From assembly GCF_030824455.1 (NCBI RefSeq), contig NZ_JAVBXR010000092.1, positions 1 through 42,159 of the forward strand: 42,159 bases of DNA, written 5' to 3'. Of the stretch, positions 32,824 through 41,656 are shown piece by piece; within the stretch, counting starts at the first letter, position 1, and the number at the start of each line of letters is the position of its first letter. This stretch comes from Desulfobulbus sp. (GTDB lineage: Bacteria; Desulfobacterota; Desulfobulbia; Desulfobulbales; Desulfobulbaceae). The position numbers were made by a program, and so were the translations under genes. The notes below the pieces were generated by a model, which saw only the letters and a program-made list of their open reading frames with translations, was not told where the DNA came from and did not search any database.

Positions 32824-33264
32824 GTGAAATATTTGAGTGTCGTTGCCCTGCTTTTTTTATTGCTGTTGTCCTCGTGCGCCACCAAGGGGCAGACGGGGGC
32901 CGCCGGCGGCGCGGCTGCCGGCGCCCTTATTGGTCAGGCTATTGGTCACAATACCGGCGCTACATTGATTGGCGCAGCGGTCGGCGGCATGCTGGGCTAT
33001 ATTGTCGGCAACGAAATGGACAAGCATGATCGGGATCAGCTTAACAACGTCTACGAGCGGGGCGGGTCGAACCAGCGCTCGACCTGGGTGAACCCGGATT
33101 CCGGGAACAGGTATGCGGTTACCCCGCAACCGGCGTATCAGAACCAATCCACCCATCAGGTGTGCCGAAAGGCGGAAATCAGCGCCGTTATTGACGGCAA
33201 GCCCCAGCGGACCTACAGCACGGCCTGCCGGAACGAATACGGAGAATGGGAGTTGCAAAACTAA
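32824..33264 (+). CDS. Glycine-zipper lipoprotein, 17-kDa antigen/SlyB-like
   Basis: A 146-residue lipoprotein. The signal MKYLSVVALLFLLLLSSC ends in a lipobox cysteine at residue 18. A glycine zipper follows (GGAAAGALIGQAIGHNTGATLIGAAVGGMLGYIVGNEMD, here described as two halves), as in Rickettsia 17-kDa antigen and SlyB outer-membrane lipoproteins. The C-terminal domain has two cysteines (VCRKAEI, TACRNEYGEW) that could pair. GTG is the start, with AAGGAGAG about eight bases upstream. Two terminators follow. Together with the preceding gene it forms a small envelope operon likely under RpoN control. Confidence 0.85.
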   Translation: MKYLSVVALLFLLLLSSCATKGQTGAAGGAAAGALIGQAIGHNTGATLIGAAVGGMLGYIVGNEMDKHDRDQLNNVYERGGSNQRSTWVNPDSGNRYAVTPQPAYQNQSTHQVCRKAEISAVIDGKPQRTYSTACRNEYGEWELQN

Positions 33265-33276
33265 AGGGTTGCTCTC

Positions 33277-33299
33277 ACGTCCCTGTGGACGTCTTTTTT
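33277..33299 (+). terminator. Intrinsic terminator of the lipoprotein operon (first)
   Basis: ACGTCC (33277-33282) and GGACGT (33287-33292) form a six-base-pair stem with loop CTGT, followed by C and six T, 13 bases after the stop. Confidence 0.85.
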
Positions 33300-33310
33300 G
33301 TGCAATTTTT

Positions 33311-33346
33311 CACCCCCTGTCGGCGCGCCTGGCAGGGGGTGTTTTA
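33311..33346 (+). terminator. Intrinsic terminator of the lipoprotein operon (second, tandem)
   Basis: CACCCCCTG (33311-33319) and CAGGGGGTG (33333-33341) form a nine-base-pair stem, followed by TTTTATT. It lies directly after the first terminator. From here to 33541 I see nothing else. Confidence 0.75.
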
Positions 33347-33541
33347 TTCTGTGCTTGGCACGCTGGCCTGATGCGCCGGGGGAGGCTTCGGCCCAGAACA
33401 AAGAACCGTCTTTCCTTGGTGCGGCGCTAACCGCTCGTCTCTCTCTTCGCCTATGCAGGTCAGGAATGCGCCACTTGCCGGCCTGCGTGTGCTGTGATTA
33501 TCGGCAATCAGCGACGGGGGTGAGGTCAGGTCAGGTGCGGC

Positions 33542-33964
33542 TCAATGAGCTCCCGGTCCCCGTACCGCCACGGTCAGGCGGGAGACGCAGATCAGGTTGT
33601 CCTGTTCGTCGCGGATTTTGATGTCCCACACCTGGGTGGTGCGGCCCTGGTGCAAGCGGGTGGCCCGACCGATCACCCAACCCCGCCGCGCCGACCGGAT
33701 ATGGTTGGCGTTGATCTCCAGTCCCACGCAGATGGTTCCTTCTTCGACGCAGAGATAGGCACCGGCGCCGCCCAGGGTTTCGGCCAGGGCCGCCGAAGCG
33801 CCACCGTGCAGCAGGCCCAGGGGCTGCATGGTGCGTTCGTCCACCGGCATCCGGGCCTCGATGTAGTCGTCGCCAACGGCGGTGAATTCAATGCCCAGGG
33901 TTTGCACCAGGGTCGAGGTGCAGGCGACCTGAAGCTCGTCCAGGGTGTGCGGTTTTTTCCACAT
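33542..33964 (-). CDS. YdiI/MenI-like hotdog thioesterase
   Basis: A 140-residue PaaI-type hotdog thioesterase, close to E. coli YdiI: MPVDERTMQPLGLLHGGAS with the substrate-binding H53, catalytic E62 in ALAETLG, and VGLEINANHIRSARRGWVIG. YdiI hydrolyses 1,4-dihydroxy-2-naphthoyl-CoA in menaquinone synthesis and other acyl-CoA esters, so a menaquinone role is plausible, but neighbours give no support. I chose the ATG at 33962-33964 because AAGGAG lies eight bases upstream; longer starts lack this. It is divergent from the following kinase gene. Confidence 0.92.
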   Translation of the reverse strand: MWKKPHTLDELQVACTSTLVQTLGIEFTAVGDDYIEARMPVDERTMQPLGLLHGGASAALAETLGGAGAYLCVEEGTICVGLEINANHIRSARRGWVIGRATRLHQGRTTQVWDIKIRDEQDNLICVSRLTVAVRGPGAH

Positions 33965-34162
33965 GGTGTTCTCCTTTTGCGTGCGGTTGGTTGCTGTTCC
34001 CACCGGGGGGCTCGCGCGGCGGCCGATCACGGTGCAATGGGCGCGGGCACTATAAACGATCTCTGCGTGTTTTGCCGGACTTTTGCTTGTCTGGGCACGG
34101 CGAGATTTTCCCTATTCCGGATCGTTTTTGTATTGCTCCGGCGGCCCGCTAGGCGTGTCGCG

Positions 34163-34191
34163 CCGAACCCCTTGTGCGACAAGGGGTTCGG
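34163..34191. repeat. Strong 13 bp hairpin between divergent genes
   Basis: Arms at 34163-34175 and 34179-34191 are perfectly complementary, with only GCG as loop. It lies between the YdiI-like gene (minus) and the kinase gene (plus). No T-run follows on either strand, so it is not a typical terminator. Confidence 0.6.
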
Positions 34192-34371
34192 GCTTGGTGT
34201 TGATTTATTGTATGTTATTCCGTATTTTTAGCGTGCTGTTTGCCGGCTGGTTTGCTATAGGAGACGAAATCGTCAAGGGCACGCGGTTGCGCATGGAAAG
34301 GCGCTTGCCGCACTGCAGCCGCCCCGTTGCGGCGATGTTGCGAAGGGGGCGGAAGAGGTGTGGAGCGCGGA

Positions 34372-35538
34372 GTGTCCGAAGAACAGTTAGAAGGCGTTGG
34401 TCATGAAAAGAGACCGGCGGAATCGCCGTTGCCGCATGGGGTTTGGGTCGCCCCCGCTGGCTGCGGCATGCTCCGGGGCGGGAGGTTTTGCGCGCTTGAT
34501 CAGGGGCTGGCCACGCTGACCGGTTATACCGCAAGCGAGCTGCTTGAGCTCCCGTGGAAGGCGTTGTGGGCCGATGTCAAGAGTGCGCCGGCCGAGCCAA
34601 ACCCCGAGAGCCTGCCCTGCGAGGCGGTTGCGGCCCGCTTGCGGCGTAAAGACGGACTTGTCGTCGAGATTGTGTTCAGCGCGGTTCCGTTGGTCGGCGA
34701 TGGCGCTCAAGCCGCCGAGGTTGCGCTCACCGTGTTTGACGCCGCCGTCTTGAATCGGATGGAAAGGCAACGCACGGGCCTGGCCGCCGAACTGGACCGC
34801 ACCCGGCAGCAACTGATTCGGGCCGCGCGTTTGAGCGCAATAGGTTCGCTTGTTGCCGCCGTTGCCCATCAGCTCAACAACCCGTTGTGCGGGGTGTTGG
34901 GCCTGATTGAGCGTTTGGCGCGAAAGCCCGACCTGCCGACGGCTGAATCCGGTTTGTTGGCCCTGGCCGTGGAGCAATGCAAGCGCATGAAGCAACTGAT
35001 CCGGGAGTTGCAGCGATCCGCTGCGCCGGTTTCTGAGGCCAGAGGCGTGTTTGATCTCCATCAGACGCTCGACGGGGTGTTGCAGCTGCTCAACAAACAT
35101 CTGAACATGGCCAAGGTCAGAGTGCGCAAAGAATACGGCCCCGGGCCCATGGCGATGACCGGCGTCGAGCCGCAGATCCGTCAGGCGTTGCTCAGCCTGA
35201 TCAAGACCAGCGGCGAGGCGTTGCCGGAAAGCGGCGAACTCAGGATTCAGACCGGCCGGGAGGGCGACCGGGTGCGGATTGTGCTGGGATGGGCTGACTG
35301 CGGCTTGGGCGGCCAAGCGCTCGCCCAGCTTGCGGGCGCGGGGTGTTGCGCCGACAGCGCCTCGGGCGTGGCGGATCAGGAGGCCCAAATGGGGCTGTCG
35401 GTCGCCTGTGGGATTGTCAAAGCCCATGGCGGCGAAATCCGGGTTGCATCGACTTCAGTTCGGGAAACAACCATGACGGTGTTGCTGCCGATAGACGACA
35501 GGGAAGGAAACAGGGAATGGAACACGCAACAATTCTGA
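34372..35538 (+). CDS. PAS-histidine kinase with degenerate ATPase boxes
   Basis: About 388 residues, soluble. A PAS-like domain (about 40-130, LATLTGYTASELLELPW) is followed by a HisKA domain with H166 in AAVAHQLNNPLCGVLG. In the ATPase domain the N box, normally with an essential Asn, reads ALLSLIKTSGEAL; the G1 box is WADCGLGG and the G2 box QMGLSVACGIVKAHGG. The missing Asn raises doubt about ATP and magnesium binding. No ATG starts it; I chose the GTG at 34372 with GGAG upstream, and another GTG at 34360 is possible. Its stop overlaps the response-regulator start by 22 bp, so the two are a pair. Confidence 0.82.
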   Translation: MSEEQLEGVGHEKRPAESPLPHGVWVAPAGCGMLRGGRFCALDQGLATLTGYTASELLELPWKALWADVKSAPAEPNPESLPCEAVAARLRRKDGLVVEIVFSAVPLVGDGAQAAEVALTVFDAAVLNRMERQRTGLAAELDRTRQQLIRAARLSAIGSLVAAVAHQLNNPLCGVLGLIERLARKPDLPTAESGLLALAVEQCKRMKQLIRELQRSAAPVSEARGVFDLHQTLDGVLQLLNKHLNMAKVRVRKEYGPGPMAMTGVEPQIRQALLSLIKTSGEALPESGELRIQTGREGDRVRIVLGWADCGLGGQALAQLAGAGCCADSASGVADQEAQMGLSVACGIVKAHGGEIRVASTSVRETTMTVLLPIDDREGNREWNTQQF

Positions 35539-36119
35539 TCGTCGACGACGAAGCGCTGATTCGGGAAACGCTCCGGCTCAATCTGCTCGACCAGGGCCAC
35601 GCCGTGGAAGCGGCCGCCAGCGGCGAGGAAGCGCTGGGGTTGCTTGATCGGGAGTATGATCTGATCATCACCGATCTGATCATGGACGGAATCGGTGGCC
35701 TGGAGGTGTTGCGGCAGGCCAAGCAGAAGCGACCGGAGCAGGCGGTGTTTATCCTCACCGGCCACGGCGAGTTGGAATCCGCGGTCGGCGCGCTCCGCCT
35801 CGGGGCTGACGATTATCTGGCCAAGCCCTACGACTACGACGAGATGATTCTGCGCGTTGGCCGTTGCCTGGCCGACCGCAAACTGCGGCGAACGGTGCGG
35901 ATTTATGAATCCCTGCTCTCCATCTGCAGCGACTGCAAGAAGATTCGCGACCGCCAACCGGACGCCAACGGCGAGGCCCGTTGGATCAGCATTGAACAAT
36001 TCCTCAATAAAACCACGGGCAGCGATCTGAGTCACGGCATCTGCCCCGAGTGTTATCACAAGAAGATGGCGGAACTCGACGAGATGATCCGTCGCGGCCG
36101 CCTGTTTCCCCACGCCTGA
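35517..36119 (+). CDS. Response regulator with C-terminal cysteine module
   Basis: A 200-residue protein. The receiver domain (1-120) has D10-D11, phospho-acceptor D53 (IITDLIMDG), and K103 (YLAKPYDYDE). The C-terminal part is not a DNA-binding domain: it has C137-x2-C140 (SICSDCKKIRD) and C176-x2-C179 (SHGICPECYHKKM), a possible zinc-binding module seen in other receiver and PAS proteins of environmental bacteria, with unknown output. It is coupled to the preceding kinase gene. The start ATG at 35517 has AAGGAAACAGGGA upstream. Confidence 0.88.
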   Translation: MEHATILIVDDEALIRETLRLNLLDQGHAVEAAASGEEALGLLDREYDLIITDLIMDGIGGLEVLRQAKQKRPEQAVFILTGHGELESAVGALRLGADDYLAKPYDYDEMILRVGRCLADRKLRRTVRIYESLLSICSDCKKIRDRQPDANGEARWISIEQFLNKTTGSDLSHGICPECYHKKMAELDEMIRRGRLFPHA

Positions 36120-36262
36120 TCGGCAATCTCTCCGCCGGTCCACACCCCTCATTTTTGCCGCGCCACAGAACTGCGGCATTCTCTGCCGGCGAGCCGATTG
36201 AATGCGGATCTGTCGGAGATTCAACGGCTTTTCTTCCCCCAGTCGTCTATTCCAGGGTTGAC

Positions 36263-36274
36263 AAGGGCGCCCTT
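36263..36274. repeat. 12 bp palindrome upstream of the AsmA-like gene
   Basis: AAGGGCGCCCTT is a perfect palindrome about 70 bases before the gene start. It partly follows TTGACA (36258-36263), for which no fitting -10 box was found, so its role is unclear. Confidence 0.3.
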
Positions 36275-36342
36275 TCGCGGCAAGTTGCTCCAGTGGTATC
36301 CGGTAGTTATACAGGTGTTCAGCTGTGGGGGAACGGGGAGCC

Positions 36343-39300
36343 GTGAACAATCCAAAACGCTTCATTGCATGTTCCGTCTCCTTGGCGTTTGCGGCGCTGC
36401 TGTTTTTTTTGCCGTCGTTGCTGTGCCTGCCGTTGGTTGCGCCGAGAGTGCTGGCCTGGGGGGGGCTCCGCCTTCCCGGAACCCTGGAGGCGCAGTCGTG
36501 CTCTCTGGGTTGGCGCCAGGGGCTGCGCTGCGAAAATTTCCGTTACAATGATCCTGCCCTTGGCCTGCAATTGCACGCGCCGAACCTGGCCAGCGACAAG
36601 GGCTTGCTGGCCCTGTTGCTCGCGCCTTCCTATCTTGGTGAAATAACGGTCGACCAGCCGACGCTTGTCGTGCTGGCTCCACAGACGGGTTCTGGTTCGG
36701 ACCGCGCCGGTGCCTCAACTGCATCCGGTGCTGAGCCCTGGTGGGAGCGTTGGACGCTGCGGCTTGAGGTCAACCAGGGCCGGGTGGTCGATCAGAGCGC
36801 GCCTTCAGGCCGGGAGCTTGCCCGCAACATCGAGTTCAGCGGCAGCCTGGCCATGGGTTCGGTCAATTACGCCATCGAAGGCAACGCCGGCCAGGGGACG
36901 GGGCATCTGCGAGCCCAGGGGTTTGTCAATCTGCCCGTTGCCGGGCAACCCTTGCTTGCCGCCTTGATATCCCGCGCCGATGTGGAAATCAGGGATCTGG
37001 AACTCGCCGATTTTCTGGAACTGGCCGCCGCCCGAGGCAACACGCCCCGCGGCGAGGGCGTGCTCAACGCCGCCTGCCGTCTCAACGCCTCGGGCGTTGA
37101 TGAACTGGCGGTCGAAGGCGACGCCTCCCTGCGGGACCTGCAGCTTGCCGGCGGCTTTCTCGGCGAGGATCGACCGTCGCTGGCCCAGCTCCAATTTTCC
37201 TTTAAAGGCAGTCGTCGCGCCGACGAGTGGCGGCTTGCAACCTTGGACCTCAACACCCCCCCCCTGCGCTTTACGGCCAGCGGCAGCCTGGACCGGCACG
37301 CCGCCACACTCGCGGCCAAGGGGTCGATTGATCTGCCGACCCTGGCGGCGCAGTTGCCCCACCTGCTCGCCCTGCATCAGCAAACCAAGGTCAAGCAGGG
37401 GGCAGTCGATTTCTCGCTGCAGGCCGAAGGCGCGCCCGCCGACCTGCGTTTGCAGGCCGATTGCCGGACCGAGCGCCTGGAGGTGGTTCATGGCGGGCGG
37501 GAGTTGGCCTGGGACACCCCGCTGGCCCTGAGCGCCGAGGCGGGGGTTGTGGACGGAGCGGCGACGCTGCACAGCCTGAGGGTGCATGCGCCGTTCTTTG
37601 ACGCCAACGGCAGCGGCGGCGCCGAGGCGTTCACCCTGCGCGCCACCGCCGATCTGGGGCGGATGGCTGACCAACTCGACAAAATTTTTGCTTTTGATTT
37701 TCATCCCCGGGGACAAGCGGAATTTGCCGCCGCGTCACGGCAGGACGACCAGGGCGACTATCGGCTTGAGATGCGGCTTGCCGTTGATGATCTTGCCCTG
37801 TCGCAGCGCCAAACCGTCCTGCTGCCCGCCCATCCTTTTTCCTTGAACGCTGAAGCCGTTGGTCTGCCCTCGTTTTATCAAAACGGCGGACTGCGGTCTC
37901 TGCGATTTGCCGGCTCTGGATGGCTGGGGAACCTTGAGTGGCAAGGCTCCGACCTGCAGGAGACGTCGTCCTCCGGGGAATCTGACCTGGCGGAGAGCGC
38001 CACGGCGGCCGCCAACTGCGCCCTCAAAGGGACGGTCGATCTGACGCAACTCAGCGCCGTGCGTTCCACCCTTGCCGCATCGCCGCCGCCCTTTGCTCTG
38101 CAAGGACGGCTGTCCTTTGACGGCTCGGGGCAGTGGCATGGCAGCCGGGTGACCCTGGACGCCCTGACCGGCGGCGTGGACCATTTGGTGGTCGCCACCC
38201 CTGCCGGGGTGCTGGCGCAGGCCCCGCGCGCGACCATCGCCCTAGACGGAAGCAATCTGTTGAGCGCCGCCGGCCTGAAGGTCGGAGAACTCAAGGTCGC
38301 TGAAAATTGGCGGGACCTGCAGGAGCTGGAAAAATCCTTTATCTCAGTTGATTTTGCAAAGCGCCGGCTGGCCCTGCGTCACCTGCGCTGCACCACGGCC
38401 GACGCCGTTGTTGACGCCGGTTTTGTGGTGGACGACTGGCGTTTGCCGTCGTCTGCTCGCGCTGTGGAGATCCAGAGCGACAGCAAAGCCTCCCTGCCGG
38501 CCAATCTGTGCAAGGCCAAGGGCTGGCTGGCGAATGAGGCCGAGTTGAAGGGGCGGGCGCGTGCCACGTTCAGTTCCCGCGTCCTCGGCCAGGAGCGCTC
38601 AAGCGAACTGGCGGTTGTGATGGAACCCTTTGAGCTGCGGTTGGCGCAAAAAAAAATATTCGCCGATCCCCGCCTGCAACTCAAGGTGAGCCTGGCCAGT
38701 GATCGGCAGGGGAACGGAGGGGTGAAGATTCCCGCCTTTTCCCTGCAAACCCGGCCGCTGCGCCTTGAAGGCACTGGACTGATCCGCGACAACGTTAGTC
38801 ACGCCGCGGCGCCCCTTTTGGAGCTGCAGGGGAGCCTGGCGCCGGATTATCCCGCGCTGGTCCCTTTGCTGGCGCCCTTTGTCGGTCGGGAGACGGTCTT
38901 GTCCGGCAAGGAACCGGGAACCTTTCTGCTGAGCGCGCCTTTGCGGTTGCCGATGGATATGGAGCAGGTCACCCTGGCCGCGCAGATGCCCCTTGATGCC
39001 CTGCGGATTTTTGGCCTTACCCTGCGTCAGATCCCGTTGGCGGTGGAGCTCAACCGGGGCCGGATGCGGGCGCAGATCGCGGCGCCGTTGGGCGACGGCA
39101 AGTTGGTCCTCCAGCCGCAGTGGCAGCGGGAAGGCCAACAAACAGTGCTGACCCTGCCGGCCGCCAGTCAGGTCCTGCTCGACGCGCCGTTGCAACCGGC
39201 GATGGTTGCCGGTTTGTTGGGCCCGCTGCATCCTCTGTTCGGGATATTGGCCGTTCCCCAGGGCACGGTCGACCTCCGAGTGGAAACGCTGACCCTGCCG

Positions 39301-39786
39301 CTGACCGGCAAAGGCCCGGCGCAACCGACCTTCAAGGCGGTTCTCAATGTGGGCAACATCCGATTCAAGCCCGTCGGCGCCCTGCAGGCTGTGCTGGAAG
39401 TCGCCGGTTTGCCGTCCGGCGAGTTGCGCTGCAAGGAACGCGAACTGGCCTGCGAGGCCAAGAACGGTCGGATGAACTGTGCGCCGGTTCGCCTGCTGGC
39501 CGGAGATCAGGACATTGTCATGCGGGGCGTCACAGAGGCAAACGGCACGCTGGACTATCGCGTCCAGATGCCGTTGACCGAGGCACTGGCGCAGCAGGCC
39601 CAGCTTTCGGTGCTTGGAGACCCCACGGTCGAGGCGGAGATCGCCGGCACCCGGTCGGCGCCGCTGTTTGACCAGCCTGCTTTTCTCGCCTCCCTGGCTG
39701 CCCGGGTCGCTGCGGCCGCCACGGCTACGGTTGACGAGCCGTCGGAGACTGGAAACGAGCCAAAGATTCCGGTGATTGAAGAATAG
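36343..39786 (+). CDS. Large AsmA/YdbH-like envelope protein
   Basis: About 1147 residues. One N-terminal membrane helix (about 8-32) is followed by a very long, beta-rich region with repeated strand patterns such as LPVAGQPLLAALISRADVEI and GVIDLxxL-type units. The C-terminal segment has MPLTEALAQQAQLSVLGDP and GTRSAPLFDQPAF. This plan, an inner-membrane anchor and a long periplasmic beta-sheet, is that of AsmA, YdbH and TamB proteins, which move phospholipids to the outer membrane. The similarity is by architecture. The start is GTG at 36343; a second GTG at 36325 is possible. A GC-rich hairpin follows the stop. Confidence 0.75.
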   Translation: MNNPKRFIACSVSLAFAALLFFLPSLLCLPLVAPRVLAWGGLRLPGTLEAQSCSLGWRQGLRCENFRYNDPALGLQLHAPNLASDKGLLALLLAPSYLGEITVDQPTLVVLAPQTGSGSDRAGASTASGAEPWWERWTLRLEVNQGRVVDQSAPSGRELARNIEFSGSLAMGSVNYAIEGNAGQGTGHLRAQGFVNLPVAGQPLLAALISRADVEIRDLELADFLELAAARGNTPRGEGVLNAACRLNASGVDELAVEGDASLRDLQLAGGFLGEDRPSLAQLQFSFKGSRRADEWRLATLDLNTPPLRFTASGSLDRHAATLAAKGSIDLPTLAAQLPHLLALHQQTKVKQGAVDFSLQAEGAPADLRLQADCRTERLEVVHGGRELAWDTPLALSAEAGVVDGAATLHSLRVHAPFFDANGSGGAEAFTLRATADLGRMADQLDKIFAFDFHPRGQAEFAAASRQDDQGDYRLEMRLAVDDLALSQRQTVLLPAHPFSLNAEAVGLPSFYQNGGLRSLRFAGSGWLGNLEWQGSDLQETSSSGESDLAESATAAANCALKGTVDLTQLSAVRSTLAASPPPFALQGRLSFDGSGQWHGSRVTLDALTGGVDHLVVATPAGVLAQAPRATIALDGSNLLSAAGLKVGELKVAENWRDLQELEKSFISVDFAKRRLALRHLRCTTADAVVDAGFVVDDWRLPSSARAVEIQSDSKASLPANLCKAKGWLANEAELKGRARATFSSRVLGQERSSELAVVMEPFELRLAQKKIFADPRLQLKVSLASDRQGNGGVKIPAFSLQTRPLRLEGTGLIRDNVSHAAAPLLELQGSLAPDYPALVPLLAPFVGRETVLSGKEPGTFLLSAPLRLPMDMEQVTLAAQMPLDALRIFGLTLRQIPLAVELNRGRMRAQIAAPLGDGKLVLQPQWQREGQQTVLTLPAASQVLLDAPLQPAMVAGLLGPLHPLFGILAVPQGTVDLRVETLTLPLTGKGPAQPTFKAVLNVGNIRFKPVGALQAVLEVAGLPSGELRCKERELACEAKNGRMNCAPVRLLAGDQDIVMRGVTEANGTLDYRVQMPLTEALAQQAQLSVLGDPTVEAEIAGTRSAPLFDQPAFLASLAARVAAAATATVDEPSETGNEPKIPVIEE

Positions 39787-39794
39787 CCGCCGAC

Positions 39795-39828
39795 CGACGG
39801 CGCGCGCGGGCCTTCCCGCCTGCCGTCG
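39795..39828 (+). terminator. GC-rich hairpin after the AsmA-like gene
   Basis: CGACGGC (39795-39801) pairs with GCCGTCG (39822-39828), and GCGGG pairs with CCCGC inside. No U-tract follows. It is a possible Rho-assisted or transcript-end hairpin. Confidence 0.4.
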
Positions 39829-39894
39829 ATTCGGCCAGGATTGCGTTGATTGTTTGCATAATCGTTTCATTTTACAGCACGAGGAGGATGTGCC

Positions 39895-41622
39895 ATGAGC
39901 AAGAAAATCGTTATTGTCGGAGCAGTGGCCGCAGGGCCCAAGGCTGCCTGCAGATTGATGCGGCTGCAGCCGGATTGGGAGATCACCATGGTGGATCAGG
40001 ACAGCCTGATCTCCTACGGCGGTTGCGGCATTCCCTATTACGTCAGCGGCGACGTCTCAGACGAGAGCGAACTGCGGGCCACCAGTTTCCATGTGGTGCG
40101 CGACGCCGCCTTTTTTGTCAACTCCAAGGGGGTCAAGACCCTGACCCGGACCAGCGCGCTGGCCATCGACCGCAAGGCCAAGACCGTGCGGATCGAGAAT
40201 CTGGACAGCGGCGAGCAGCAGGATCTGCCCTATGATCAGCTGATGCTGGCCACCGGTTCCAAACCCTTTGAGTTGCCCATTCCCGGCGCCGGGCTCGACG
40301 GGGTGTTCACCATCTCCAACCTGCACAAGGCGATCGAGATCAAAAGTAGGATTGCCCAGGGCAAGGTGAGCCGAGCGGTGGTCATTGGCGGCGGCGCTAT
40401 CGGCATTGAGATGGCCGAGGCTTTGACCGACCTCTGGGGCATCGAGACCAGCCTGCTGGAATTGGCGCCGCAACTGTTGCCGCGCATTGTTGACCGCCAC
40501 TTTGCCGCCATGCTCAAGAAGCATCTTCTGGAAAAGGGGGTGGCGGTGTTCACCCGCGAGTCGGCAATCGAACTGCTCGACAACGGCCAGGGCAAGGTTT
40601 GCGGGGTCAAGACCGCCGAGCGCACTCTGGAGGCGGATCTGGTGATCATGGCGGTGGGCGTGCGGCCGCGCAGCGAACTGGCCAAGGCGGCCGGGCTTGA
40701 CGTCGCCCCCTGGGGCGGGATCAAGGTCAATCAGCGGCTGCAGACCTCGGACCCCGACATCTACGCCGCCGGCGACTGCATCGCGGTGACCAGCGCCGTC
40801 ACCGGGCGGGACACCTATGCCCCGCTGGGATCGCTGGCCAACCGCGAAGGGCGGGTTGCGGCCGACAACATGGCTGGCCGGCCGGCCATGTTCAAGGGCG
40901 TCTGCGGCTCGTTCATTATGAAGGCCTTTGAGCGCTGCATCGCCGCCACCGGCATCACCTACGAGGCGGCGCGCGCCGAAGGGTTCGACGCCGACTACGC
41001 CCTGACCTCGCCGTCCGACCGGGCGCATTTCTTTCCGGATCAGGCGGTGGTGATCCTGCAGCTGGTGTTTGACCGCAAGTCGCGGCGCGTGCTCGGCCTC
41101 CAGGCCTTTGGCATGATGAACGATTCGATCTCGGCCCGGGTGGACACGGCCGCGGCCCTCATCGCCCAGGGCGGAACCATTGAAGACTTCGCCCTGGTGG
41201 AGATGGCCTATGCGCCGCCGTTTTCCTCGGCCGTCGACTCGATCAACGCCGCCGCCTATGTGGCTGAAAACATGTGCGACCACCGCCTCCGCCGGGTCGA
41301 CCTTGACCGCTTCCTGGCCTGGATGGACAACATGGAGCTCGAACCCGACTGGGCGGTGCTTGATCTGCGTCATCCCCTGGAATCGGCGGCCTATGTGGAA
41401 AAATACGGCCCCGGTCGGTGGGTGGCGCTGGAGTATGGCCAGGTGCGGGCGCGTCATCAGGAACTGCCCGCCAGCAAAACCTTTATTATTCTCTGCAACG
41501 CCGGCACACGATCCTACGAAGTGCAAGTCTTCCTTGACCACGTGGGAAAATGCGATAGCATGGTAGTATGCGGCGGCTTAAATGTGATCAGTCGACTGGA
41601 AGTTGACTGGTTGTTGAAATAA
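39895..41622 (+). CDS. CoA-disulfide-reductase-like flavoprotein with rhodanese domain
   Basis: A 575-residue pyridine-nucleotide-disulfide oxidoreductase. The FAD-binding loop is VIVGAVAAG (6-14), the redox cysteine C44 lies in YGGCGIPYYVSG, the NAD(P)H loop is VVIGGGAIGIEMAEAL, and the second FAD motif is DIYAAGDC. The C-terminal rhodanese domain (about 470-575) carries C534 in LCNAGTRSYE. This fusion is known as CoA-disulfide reductase or NADH-dependent persulfide/polysulfide reductase (Npsr-like), which reduces CoA persulfides, disulfides or elemental sulfur. A sulfur-reducing or sulfide-detoxifying role would suit the organism. A strong GAGGAGG ribosome site precedes the ATG. The HEAT-like gene follows after 34 bp. 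Confidence 0.92.
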   Translation: MSKKIVIVGAVAAGPKAACRLMRLQPDWEITMVDQDSLISYGGCGIPYYVSGDVSDESELRATSFHVVRDAAFFVNSKGVKTLTRTSALAIDRKAKTVRIENLDSGEQQDLPYDQLMLATGSKPFELPIPGAGLDGVFTISNLHKAIEIKSRIAQGKVSRAVVIGGGAIGIEMAEALTDLWGIETSLLELAPQLLPRIVDRHFAAMLKKHLLEKGVAVFTRESAIELLDNGQGKVCGVKTAERTLEADLVIMAVGVRPRSELAKAAGLDVAPWGGIKVNQRLQTSDPDIYAAGDCIAVTSAVTGRDTYAPLGSLANREGRVAADNMAGRPAMFKGVCGSFIMKAFERCIAATGITYEAARAEGFDADYALTSPSDRAHFFPDQAVVILQLVFDRKSRRVLGLQAFGMMNDSISARVDTAAALIAQGGTIEDFALVEMAYAPPFSSAVDSINAAAYVAENMCDHRLRRVDLDRFLAWMDNMELEPDWAVLDLRHPLESAAYVEKYGPGRWVALEYGQVRARHQELPASKTFIILCNAGTRSYEVQVFLDHVGKCDSMVVCGGLNVISRLEVDWLLK

Positions 41623-41656
41623 TACGAACGGAATACTCGTTTCTACAGGGGGGCGC

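Noticed and set aside
40057..41541. Long minus-strand frame antisense to the CoA-disulfide-reductase-like gene
   Set aside because: It mirrors a clear flavoprotein-rhodanese gene and has no recognisable product.
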